A stretch of DNA of 5,107 nt from Propionibacteriaceae bacterium. Its GTDB lineage: Bacteria > Actinomycetota > Actinomycetes > Propionibacteriales > Propionibacteriaceae. The stretch spans positions 1 through 5,107 of the forward strand of contig WQYJ01000160.1 in assembly GCA_009781325.1 (NCBI GenBank), in the 5' to 3' direction. The first letter of the stretch is position 1. Each line of letters starts with the position of its first letter. The notes under the pieces are model-generated. The model was not told the origin of the DNA. It saw nothing but the letters and a program-made list of their open reading frames with translations, and did not search any database. Below, piece after piece: positions 1 through 5,107 of this stretch. The position numbers and the translations under genes are program-made.

Positions 1-387
1 ACGGGCAATTTTGACCGCATCAAGAGGGGAGTAAATAAACCGTACGTCGGCCCCGCGAGCCTGAGCCTGAAGCAGAGACCCCTGGGCACCAGGTACGCGC
101 ATCATGTCACCGAAGGTGGTGAAGATCACCCCAGGCCGATGTGCCAACCAGACGGCATCATCAACCCTCCCACTAGGGATAACACAAACAGGACACCCGG
201 GACCATGAACAAACTCCACCGCTTCCGGCAGCAGGTGTTCCAAACCATGGCGATAGATCGTGTGGGTGTGCCCGCCGCAGACTTCCATGAACTTATAGGT
301 ACGCCCAAGCTGATCAGACAACCGGTGGATCGAGCCAACTAACTCCTTGGCTGCGGTGGGATCGCGGAACTCATCAACGTACTTCAT
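1..387 (-). CDS. hypD: HypD, hydrogenase Fe-ligand assembly scaffold (N-terminal part, cut by window edge)
   Basis: HypD is the iron-sulfur scaffold that, with HypC, holds the iron while its two CN ligands and one CO are assembled in the cytoplasm. The window shows the first 129 residues; the reading frame is open to base 1 and the rest lies outside. Family hallmarks are visible: MEVCGGHTHTIYRHGL at about residues 34-49, with Cys37 and His40; GPGCPVCVIP at 62-71, with the paired cysteines 65 and 68; TFGDMMRVPG at 91-100; and IYSPLDAVK at 118-126. Known HypD proteins use the first conserved cysteine and the CPxC pair in iron and ligand handling. The ATG at 387 is chosen because MKYVDEFRDP is the usual N-terminus. 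This ATG overlaps the hypC stop as ATGA and has no clear Shine-Dalgarno of its own, so translation is probably coupled to hypC. Codon 16 is a rare TTA. The identification is firm; only the missing C-terminal half is unknown. Confidence 0.96.
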   Translation of the reverse strand, partial: MKYVDEFRDPTAAKELVGSIHRLSDQLGRTYKFMEVCGGHTHTIYRHGLEHLLPEAVEFVHGPGCPVCVIPSGRVDDAVWLAHRPGVIFTTFGDMMRVPGAQGSLLQAQARGADVRFIYSPLDAVKIAR

Positions 388-650
388 AGGATCGCCGTCT
401 GCTTAAAGGCATCAAGTTCATCAGTCCACGCCTGGCCGAGCTTCTGAATCTGATCCAACGTGAGCGCGGCTTCCTCAGCGTCGATCTTCGACAAAGCGAA
501 ACCAACGTGGACGAGAACCCAGTCACCAATATCGATGCCTTCATCTCTCAGTAAGCCGATGGAAACTTCCCGTTCGACCCCATTGACTGACACAGTGGCC
601 AGATCAGCGTCGAGCAGGGTAATCACCTCAGCGGGTATTCCTAGACACAT
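384..650 (-). CDS. hypC: HypC, small chaperone for hydrogenase maturation
   Basis: HypC is a small cytoplasmic chaperone that binds HypD through its N-terminal cysteine, carries the Fe(CN)2CO unit and docks it on the hydrogenase large-subunit precursor. The protein has 88 residues, normal for the HypC/HybG family. It begins with the diagnostic MCLGIPAEV, so Cys2 (the essential cysteine after methionine removal) is present. The second signature, GDWVLVHVGFAL, at 42-53 includes the conserved His48, followed by the acidic helix SKIDAEEA. The start is fixed by MCLGIP and by a strong GAGGAG Shine-Dalgarno just upstream, which overlaps the hypE stop codon. The gene follows hypE with 8 bp between and its TGA overlaps the hypD ATG, so hypE, hypC and hypD are almost certainly co-transcribed. 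HypC and its paralogue HybG cannot be told apart without the structural genes, but a single copy beside hypD and hypE supports HypC. Confidence 0.96.
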   Translation of the reverse strand: MCLGIPAEVITLLDADLATVSVNGVEREVSIGLLRDEGIDIGDWVLVHVGFALSKIDAEEAALTLDQIQKLGQAWTDELDAFKQTAIL

Positions 651-652
651 AT

Positions 653-660
653 CTCTCCTC
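653..660 (-). promoter_or_regulatory. Shine-Dalgarno site of hypC, overlapping the hypE stop
   Basis: On the minus strand the sequence reads TGAGGAGAGATATG. The GA of the hypE stop TGA forms the beginning of GAGGAG, and the hypC ATG follows at 650. This confirms the hypC start and suggests that ribosomes finishing hypE can re-initiate on hypC. Seen directly; the coupling is inferred. Confidence 0.8.
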
Positions 661-1762
661 AGCAGATTCTCGGCAACGGATCGGTCACCAGCATGTCCAT
701 CAGCCGCGTACCGCCAAAGGGGTTGCTGACTGCGACTAAACCTGGAAGCTCATCAATGATCTCCCCGATGATGGATGCTTGGGGCGCTCCGGCGCTGCGC
801 AGGGCCTCGACCGCGGCCTGCGCGGACTCGGGGGCGACGACTGCGATGAAGCAGCCCTCGTTGGCGACATAGAAGGGATCAATGCCGAGCATGTCGCATG
901 CCCCGCGTACCTCAGGAGCCACCGAAATTTCTTCCTCAGCGAGCATGACTCCCAAATCAGTATCACGAGCCAACTCATTGGCCACAGTTCCCAGACCCCC
1001 GCGGGTAGGATCGCGCATCCAGCGCACATCAGCGGGATCCACAGCCGCATACATGGCTTCGACCAGCCCGGTCACAGCAGCGGAGTCAGACTCAATCGCG
1101 GCATGGATCGCAAGGTTGCCGCGGGCGATCATCACAGCCATGCCGTGCGCAGCAATCGGCCCCGACAAAAGAATCTGATCACCAACGCGAACCTGGCTGG
1201 CACCCAAACACCTCTGCGCAGGGATAACCCCAATCCCAGAGGTATTGATAAATATTTGATCGGCAGCACCACGCGGTACGACCTTGGTGTCACCGGTGAC
1301 GATGCGTACCCCTGCCAGATCCGCAGCACGGCGCATCTGCGCGACGATGGTACGCAGTTCGTCGATCGCCAGACCCTCTTCGAGGATGAACCCGACCGAC
1401 ATCCACTGCGGCACAGCCCCCGAGACAGCCAGATCATTGACAGTCCCATTGACCGCCAACTCACCGATAGAGGCACCCGGGAAACGAATAGGCTGAACAA
1501 CATAAGAATCAGTTGTGTAGGCGATCCTGCCTTGCCCGACATCAAGAATCGCGGCATCGGTGAGCTCACCAGGTGTGGGAGCCCCGAAGGCCTCAATGAA
1601 TACCGCCTGGATCAACGCCGCAGCGGCTTTCCCCCCAGAACCGTGAGCGAGAGACACACGATCATCATTCAACTCCAAGCGACGACCGCGAGCGCGATCA
1701 ATCTGGTTCAAGGTGTCTTCCTCAGTCCTCATTGTGGGTCCCGTCATTGCGTCCAGGGGCAT
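659..1762 (-). CDS. hypE: HypE, carbamoyl dehydratase that makes the cyanide ligand
   Basis: HypE receives a carbamoyl group from HypF on its C-terminal cysteine and dehydrates it with ATP to a thiocyanate, the source of the CN ligands on the hydrogenase iron. The longest ATG frame gives 367 residues. Motifs in order: SLAHGSGGKA (37-46), YTTDSYVV (82-89), NDLAVSGAVP (109-118), FILEEGL (125-131), GDTKVVPRGAAD (157-168), MRDPTRGGLGT (249-259), NEGCFIAV (301-308) and the C-terminal PRIC, whose last residue is the carbamoyl-accepting cysteine. This is the ATP-binding fold shared with PurM and SelD. The protein aligns from residue 37, so the first 30 or so residues are not conserved. The ATGs at 1762, 1747 and 1732 lack a good Shine-Dalgarno. 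A TTG at 1711, preceded by GAGGAA at 7 nt, would give 350 residues and may be the true start. The gene lies between hypF and hypC in a minus-strand operon. Function is very secure; the start is not. Confidence 0.96.
   Translation of the reverse strand: MPLDAMTGPTMRTEEDTLNQIDRARGRRLELNDDRVSLAHGSGGKAAAALIQAVFIEAFGAPTPGELTDAAILDVGQGRIAYTTDSYVVQPIRFPGASIGELAVNGTVNDLAVSGAVPQWMSVGFILEEGLAIDELRTIVAQMRRAADLAGVRIVTGDTKVVPRGAADQIFINTSGIGVIPAQRCLGASQVRVGDQILLSGPIAAHGMAVMIARGNLAIHAAIESDSAAVTGLVEAMYAAVDPADVRWMRDPTRGGLGTVANELARDTDLGVMLAEEEISVAPEVRGACDMLGIDPFYVANEGCFIAVVAPESAQAAVEALRSAGAPQASIIGEIIDELPGLVAVSNPFGGTRLMDMLVTDPLPRIC
1718..1723 (-). promoter_or_regulatory. Possible Shine-Dalgarno for an internal TTG start of hypE
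   Basis: The minus strand reads GAGGAAGACACCTTG, placing a GAGGA core 7 nt before a TTG codon at 1711 in the hypE frame. None of the three in-frame ATGs upstream (1762, 1747, 1732) has a comparable site. The clear sites of hypC, hypA and hypB suggest this organism favours such signals. The GAG GAA could also be chance glutamate codons. Confidence 0.45.
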
Positions 1763-1778
1763 TTCATACAGACATGCG

Positions 1779-1787
1779 AGTATAACA
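1779..1787 (-). promoter_or_regulatory. Extended -10 promoter candidate upstream of hypE
   Basis: In the gap of about 45 bp between the hypF stop (1808) and hypE, the minus strand carries TGTTATACT. This is a TGn extension followed by TATACT, five of six matches to the sigma-70 -10 consensus. At a 17-bp spacing the -35 position (1802-1807) reads TCATCA, which is weak, but extended -10 promoters often need no good -35. Transcription would start near 1772, giving a leader of about 60 nt if hypE starts at TTG 1711, or about 10 nt if it starts at ATG 1762. It could allow hypE, hypC and hypD to be made without hypF. No hairpin or terminator was seen in the gap. This is a motif match only. Confidence 0.35.
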
Positions 1788-1807
1788 CTACCGGCGGGAG
1801 GTGATGA

Positions 1808-4132
1808 TTACCCTGGGATTTGTTCATCGCGTAAATAGCGGGTCCCAGCCAAAGCTTGTCCCAGTGCCAGACCCCCATCATTAGCAGGTACGATCCTGTG
1901 CCCGACCACGGTGTGACCCGCGCGGCGCAGGTTGTCTGTCAGGTCAGCGGTCAACAATCGGTTGGCGAAGACTCCACCGGTCAGGCCAACGGCTGTGGTA
2001 TCAGGAGCCGAAGTTTCCACCATGGTCGCAAAGACGTACGCAAGACCGCGGTGGAAGATGCGAGCAAGACATCGGACATCTTGTCCTTCGTGAAACCCCT
2101 GGATGAGAAGGGAAAACAGAGCCTCAATATCTGCCGGTTTCGGCTGGTGGTCGTGGGTGCATCGACGAGCCGTAGCTTCGAGTTCCATGGCAGCCTGGGC
2201 TTCATAGGTGATCTGGTGACAGATCCCAAGAATCGACGCGGCCGCATCAAAAAGGCGCCCAGTACTGGTCGTACGAGCGACATTAATATGGCTGACCAGT
2301 TGGGAAGTGACTGTGTCGAGTTCCTCGGGAGTCGGTTGTCCGGCGCGGGAGTGGGCACTGTGCTGGCTCCACGCCGAGACATTCTCAGGGGAGATACCGT
2401 ACTCCCACACAACTCCAAGAGCCGACTTCCACGGGTGACGCACAGCAGAGTCTCCACCGGGCAGCCAGAACCCAGGCAGATGCCCGACGCGGTCAAAGGT
2501 GAGCAGATTCTCACTCAATCCCAGCAGTTCTCCGCCCCAGATCGTGCCATCGTCACCGTAACCAGTCCCATCCAGAACAAGACACACACACGGCCCTGTG
2601 AGCTCACCCTCAGCGACCAGAGAGAGAGCATGACCATGGTGATGCTGGATTTCGAGTACGGGCACACCTAACTTCTCGGCGTAGCGCTTCCCCCATCCGT
2701 GAGTGGCATACCCGGGATGCTTGTCAACCACAATCAGATCGGGAGTACGCCGATGAGCCCGCAGCATCTGATCCACAGACTTCTCGTAGGCAGCCTGGGT
2801 TTCCAGAGAACCCATGTCTCCGATGTGAGCAGACAGGAAGGCCATGGAGTTGCGCGTCAGAGCGAAGGTGTTCTTCAGCTCAGCTCCGACAGCTAAGACC
2901 GTCTGATTGCCATGAGCGAGAAAGACCGGCAGGGGAGCGTACCCTCGGCTTCGACGGATCGGAGTCAGACCATCACCATCAGTCATCACCACCGAGTCCT
3001 CCACGGGTACGAAGATTCCGCGGTCGTGCATCAGGAAGGCATCGACAATGCTCGACAGATCACGTCTAGCATCGTCATTGAGGTAGGTTAGGGGCTTGGA
3101 GGAGGAGTTTGCGCTAGTGGCGACAAGAATATCTACCTCGTCGAGCAGCAGCCGGTGCACCGGTGCATAGGCCAGCATCACACCAACATCATCCAAACCA
3201 GGGGCCACCGACGCTGCCAGATCATAGGTGGTCGCCATGGGTGCCAAGACGATGGGTGCTTCTCGTCCGGTGAGCGCATCAAGGTGAGCCTGCTCCAGAC
3301 AAGCGATAGATCGTGCAGCCTCCACAGACCCTGCCATCACAGCCAACGGCTTGCCGGGGCGGCGCTTCCGAGTACGCAGAGTAGCGACTGCTTCTTCATT
3401 GCGGGCATCGCACATCAGGGTGAATCCGCCGATTCCCTTGACGGCGAGAATCTTGCCTGCGGCGACCATCTGTCTCGCTGCAGAAATCACTTCCTCGAAC
3501 CCACGACGCCGATCTGGTGAGGGAGAATCCTCAGTATCGTGTCCGACGACCTCCAACCAGAGATTCGGCCCACAGTCAAAGCAGGAGATCGGCTGAGCAT
3601 GGAAGCGCCGGTCATCTGCGTCCTTGTATTCACCAGCACAGGCATCGCACATCGGGAACTCAGCCATGGTGGTGAAAGGGCGGTCATAGGGAAGATCACG
3701 GATGATCGACAGCCGAGGCCCGCAGTTCGTACATGTTGTGAAGGGATATCTGAACCGGCGGTTATTAGGATCAGCCATGTCCGCCAAACAATCAGCACAG
3801 ATCGCCCCATCGGCGGGGATCAAGGTCAATGGACCGGTTGCCCGCCGGGAGGCAACGATGATGAATTCGGGTTCGTCTCCGACAACCGCTAGATCCGTGG
3901 CAGTAACGGAAAGAATCGATGACAGAGGCGGTGCCTCGCCGACGAGGTCTACGAGGAAGGATTCGACATCGCTGAGAACCCCCTGGACCTCGATGAACAC
4001 AGAGTTATCGTCGTTGCCGCACAGACCAGTGACCGGGTATCTCGCAGCGATGCGAGCCACATGAGGGCGAAAACCCACTCCCTGAACGACACCGGTGATG
4101 GTGAGGTGACGACGAATCAACGTTTCGCCCAT
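1808..4132 (-). CDS. hypF: HypF, carbamoyl transferase for hydrogenase cyanide synthesis
   Basis: HypF converts carbamoyl phosphate and ATP to carbamoyl adenylate and transfers the carbamoyl group to the C-terminal cysteine of HypE, the first step of CN ligand synthesis. Counting from the ATG at 4132 (774 residues, normal length), the domains run in order. The acylphosphatase domain (about 8-95) has GVVQGVGFRPHV with Arg22 and Asn40. Two zinc fingers use cysteines 112/115, 134/137, 162/165 and 184/187, with family spacing 18-24-18. A YrdC-like domain (about 210-390) has KGIGGFTL, KRRPGKPLAVM and SANSS. A Kae1-like domain (about 410-774) has VGAELKNTFAL, SAHIGDM, the metal-binding QHHHGHA at 496-502, LDGTGYGDDGTIWGGE, STGRLFDA, LTGGVFANRLL and ANDGGLALGQ. 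All key residues looked for are present. The frame continues to a GTG at 4165 (785 residues), but those 11 residues precede the conserved domain. Neither start has a well-spaced Shine-Dalgarno. It is the first gene of the minus-strand arm, divergent from hypA. Confidence 0.97.
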   Translation of the reverse strand: MGETLIRRHLTITGVVQGVGFRPHVARIAARYPVTGLCGNDDNSVFIEVQGVLSDVESFLVDLVGEAPPLSSILSVTATDLAVVGDEPEFIIVASRRATGPLTLIPADGAICADCLADMADPNNRRFRYPFTTCTNCGPRLSIIRDLPYDRPFTTMAEFPMCDACAGEYKDADDRRFHAQPISCFDCGPNLWLEVVGHDTEDSPSPDRRRGFEEVISAARQMVAAGKILAVKGIGGFTLMCDARNEEAVATLRTRKRRPGKPLAVMAGSVEAARSIACLEQAHLDALTGREAPIVLAPMATTYDLAASVAPGLDDVGVMLAYAPVHRLLLDEVDILVATSANSSSKPLTYLNDDARRDLSSIVDAFLMHDRGIFVPVEDSVVMTDGDGLTPIRRSRGYAPLPVFLAHGNQTVLAVGAELKNTFALTRNSMAFLSAHIGDMGSLETQAAYEKSVDQMLRAHRRTPDLIVVDKHPGYATHGWGKRYAEKLGVPVLEIQHHHGHALSLVAEGELTGPCVCLVLDGTGYGDDGTIWGGELLGLSENLLTFDRVGHLPGFWLPGGDSAVRHPWKSALGVVWEYGISPENVSAWSQHSAHSRAGQPTPEELDTVTSQLVSHINVARTTSTGRLFDAAASILGICHQITYEAQAAMELEATARRCTHDHQPKPADIEALFSLLIQGFHEGQDVRCLARIFHRGLAYVFATMVETSAPDTTAVGLTGGVFANRLLTADLTDNLRRAGHTVVGHRIVPANDGGLALGQALAGTRYLRDEQIPG

Positions 4133-4174
4133 CCCTTCTTTGGTCGTGTATGCTCCACAGTGCACCCACCTGTT

Positions 4175-4192
4175 GAGCGTAGCATTGCGCTC
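4175..4192. repeat. Short inverted repeat in the hypF/hypA divergent spacer
   Basis: GAGCG (4175-4179) and CGCTC (4188-4192) form a perfect 5-bp inverted repeat around an 8-bp spacer. The dyad covers the candidate -10 of the hypF promoter, where a regulator could bind. Arms of five bases are short enough to arise by chance, so an operator role is only a suggestion. Confidence 0.3.
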
Positions 4193-4205
4193 GGGTCGGC
4201 GCCAA
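4176..4205 (-). promoter_or_regulatory. Weak promoter candidate for the hypF-hypE-hypC-hypD arm
   Basis: On the minus strand TTGGCG (4205-4200) and TACGCT (4181-4176) are 18 bp apart, and TACGCT is preceded by TGC, an extended -10 arrangement. The matches to consensus are only four and three of six. Transcription would begin near 4169, leaving a leader of about 37 nt before the ATG at 4132 and almost none before the GTG at 4165. The -35 element overlaps the hypA Shine-Dalgarno on the other strand. I saw no better promoter for hypF in this spacer, and no convincing one for hypA: TAGCAT at 4180-4185 on the plus strand is the best -10 but lacks a -35. Confidence 0.25.
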
Positions 4206-4212
4206 GGAAGGA
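4204..4212 (+). promoter_or_regulatory. Shine-Dalgarno site of hypA
   Basis: AAGGAAGGA ends 5 nt before the ATG at 4218. It fixes the hypA start at MHELSL, although the same frame is open upstream to a GTG at 4140 inside the hypF end of the spacer. Confidence 0.75.
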
Positions 4213-4217
4213 CGCAG

Positions 4218-4559
4218 ATGCACGAATTGTCGTTATGTCGATCGATCAGTTCGATTGCTCTGCGTGCTGCCCAGGGGAGGAAAGTAGCGGTGATTGAACT
4301 TGATGTCGGTCAGCTTCGCCAGGTTGTCCCGGAGACTCTTGTGTATTGCTGGACGATCGTGGCGCAAACGACACCTTTGGAAGGAAGCCGGTTGAGGATC
4401 AACCATATTCCGGGTGTCCTGCACTGCCGAGACTGTGCGCACGACACTCACCTGAGTTCTGGATTAGCTATACTTCGGTGTACCTCCTGCGGCAGTCCAT
4501 CGGTGGATGTCGTACACGGGGAGGAATTCAGTGTGAACTCGCTAGAACTGGAGGGTTAA
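4218..4559 (+). CDS. hypA: HypA, nickel-delivery metallochaperone
   Basis: HypA binds nickel and, with the GTPase HypB, inserts it into the hydrogenase large-subunit precursor after the Fe(CN)2CO group is in place. In some bacteria it also serves urease. The protein has 113 residues, the usual size. It begins MHELSLCRSI, with His2 and Glu3 of the N-terminal nickel site. The structural zinc site is complete as two CxxC pairs: CRDC at 70-73 and CTSC at 88-91. The segment between residues 22 and 64 has the expected pattern VIELDVGQLRQVVPETL. The start is chosen because nickel binding needs the free MHE end and because AAGGAAGGA precedes it at good spacing. The stop TAA lies one base before the hypB GTG, so the two genes form one transcription unit, divergent from hypF. 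Codons 6 and 83 are TTA and codon 85 is ATA, slightly AT-leaning choices for this locus. The paralogue HybF is the only realistic alternative name. Confidence 0.95.
   Translation: MHELSLCRSISSIALRAAQGRKVAVIELDVGQLRQVVPETLVYCWTIVAQTTPLEGSRLRINHIPGVLHCRDCAHDTHLSSGLAILRCTSCGSPSVDVVHGEEFSVNSLELEG
4550..4555 (+). promoter_or_regulatory. Shine-Dalgarno site of hypB
   Basis: GGAGGG lies inside the last codons of hypA, 5 nt before the GTG at 4561. It supports GTG as the hypB start and coupling of hypA and hypB translation. Confidence 0.75.
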
Positions 4560-4560
4560 C

Positions 4561-5107
4561 GTGGGCAGATTCCATCGCCATGAGGATGGCACGGTTCATG
4601 AGCATGACCATGACGAGACTGGTCACCACCATCATCACGATCATGATCATGATCATCACCATCACGATGATGCTGATCGCGCAGAGCTGATCGGTGACCA
4701 CACCGCGTACGCTACGGCTGCTGAGCGCGTCGAGGTCTTGGAGAGGATCTTCGATGAGAATGACCGCGCCGCTGAAGCGAATAGGGCAGCCTTGGATGCT
4801 GCTGGGGTGACGGCTATCAACCTGATGAGTTCTCCGGGGGCTGGCAAGACAACTCTGCTAGTACGAACTCTCGCCGAACTCCAAGGGAAGGTACGCTGCG
4901 GAATCATCGAAGGTGACATTGAGACCTCGATCGACGCTGACCGTTTGCGTGGAGTCGGCGCACAGATTTCACTGTTGAATACTGGGGATGGTTTTGGTGG
5001 GGAATGTCATTTGGATGCCCCGATGGTGGCGCATGCGATGACACGTCTTAACTTGGATGACCTAGACCTTCTCATCATCGAAAACGTCGGCAACCTCGTG
5101 TGTCCTG
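4561..5107 (+). CDS. hypB: HypB, GTPase for nickel insertion (N-terminal part, cut by window edge)
   Basis: HypB is a SIMIBI-class GTPase that stores nickel and, with HypA, loads it into the hydrogenase large subunit. The window shows 182 residues from a GTG start; the C-terminus lies to the right. Residues 1-37 are metal-binding: MGRFHRHEDGTVHEHDHDE, then an unbroken run of His and Asp at 22-37, with 16 histidines in the first 35 residues. An E. coli-type CxxCGC nickel motif is absent. The GTPase core follows: helix AAERVEVLERIF (53-64), Walker A SSPGAGKTTLL (90-100) with Lys96, EGDIETSIDADRL (117-129), and the dimer-interface metal motif GECHLDAPMV (147-156) with Cys149 and His150. IIENVGNLVCP (172-182) has Cys181, the third ligand in characterised HypB. 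The insert GFGGE before CHLDA matches actinobacterial HypB as I recall it. GGAGGG and the conserved MGRFHRH opening support the GTG start, one base after hypA. The specificity motif NKxD is beyond the edge. Confidence 0.96.
   Translation, partial: MGRFHRHEDGTVHEHDHDETGHHHHHDHDHDHHHHDDADRAELIGDHTAYATAAERVEVLERIFDENDRAAEANRAALDAAGVTAINLMSSPGAGKTTLLVRTLAELQGKVRCGIIEGDIETSIDADRLRGVGAQISLLNTGDGFGGECHLDAPMVAHAMTRLNLDDLDLLIIENVGNLVCP
4624..4671 (+). repeat. His/Asp codon tract (CAY/GAT repeat) in hypB
   Basis: Sixteen consecutive codons of hypB (22-37) are CAC, CAT or GAT, so the DNA is an imperfect triplet repeat. The GAT CAT portion at 4639-4654 is a perfect 16-bp palindrome, a result of alternating GAT and CAT codons. 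The product is the nickel-binding stretch of HypB. The tract could gain or lose whole codons by slippage without breaking the frame. Confidence 0.8.

Noticed and set aside
126..338. Minus-strand open frame of 70 codons near the left edge
   Set aside because: It is a different frame of the region that encodes HypD residues with the CGGH and GPGCPVC motifs; HypD is the real gene.
779..1804. Plus-strand open frame of 341 codons lying antisense across the whole of hypE
   Set aside because: Its product has no recognisable domain and is rich in Arg, His, Ser and Pro as expected for an antisense reading. hypE on the other strand has every family motif.
1796..1885. GGAGGTG followed by an ATG at 1804 on the plus strand, resembling a ribosome site and a short gene of about 26 codons
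   Set aside because: The spacing is too short, the frame is short, and most of it is the reverse complement of the hypF C-terminus.
1856..2671. Plus-strand open frame of 271 codons antisense to the 3' half of hypF
   Set aside because: No recognisable motif and no ribosome site noted; it mirrors conserved HypF sequence and is a codon-usage shadow.
4140..4217. Upstream extension of the hypA frame by 26 codons
   Set aside because: HypA function needs the MHE N-terminus, and the good Shine-Dalgarno is just before 4218. The extension would overlap the hypF 5' end.
4218..4559. TTA codons in hypA (6, 83) and hypD (16) as a sign of bldA-type control
   Set aside because: That control is known for very high G+C Streptomyces. 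This sequence is only moderately G+C-rich, where TTA codons are not exceptional.
1..5107. A new or undescribed system, mobile element, CRISPR array, tRNA or terminator
   Set aside because: Coding sequence for known Hyp proteins fills nearly all of the window. No repeats of array type, transposase motifs, tRNA-like folds or GC hairpins with T-runs were seen in the short gaps.

Overview
The window holds a [NiFe]-hydrogenase maturation (hyp) locus with one member of each of the six Hyp families, and almost every base is coding. The protein sequences look actinobacterial. HypB starts MGRFHRHEDGTVH, followed by a His/Asp run, and has an NTGDGFGGECHLDAP metal motif. These resemble actinobacterial HypB as I remember it. 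The base composition looks moderately high in G+C by eye, and purine-rich Shine-Dalgarno sites precede hypC, hypA and hypB. The species cannot be named from this window.

The layout is divergent. Reading leftwards (minus strand) from about 4165 are hypF, hypE, hypC and hypD, in that transcription order; hypD runs off the left edge. Reading rightwards (plus strand) from 4218 are hypA and hypB; hypB runs off the right edge. Between the two arms lies a short spacer of about 50 to 85 bp, depending on the hypF start. It contains the hypA ribosome binding site, a weak minus-strand promoter candidate and a small inverted repeat. Inside the minus-strand arm, hypE and hypC are 8 bp apart, and hypC and hypD overlap by the 4-base ATGA. 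hypF and hypE are separated by about 45 bp that contain an extended -10 promoter match.

Together the genes build and insert the hydrogenase active-site metals. HypF makes a carbamoyl adenylate from carbamoyl phosphate and passes the carbamoyl group to the C-terminal cysteine of HypE. HypE dehydrates it to a thiocyanate. HypC and HypD carry the iron and receive the CN and CO ligands before delivery to the large-subunit precursor. HypA and the GTPase HypB then supply nickel. The catalytic and metal-binding residues I looked for are present in all six proteins as far as they are visible, so the pathway looks functional. No hydrogenase structural gene lies in the window, so the client enzyme is unknown.

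I saw no tRNA, rRNA, mobile element, CRISPR array or unfamiliar gene. This is a well-known pathway, and I do not see a new system here. The points worth a second look concern regulation, start sites and the His/Asp-rich end of HypB.
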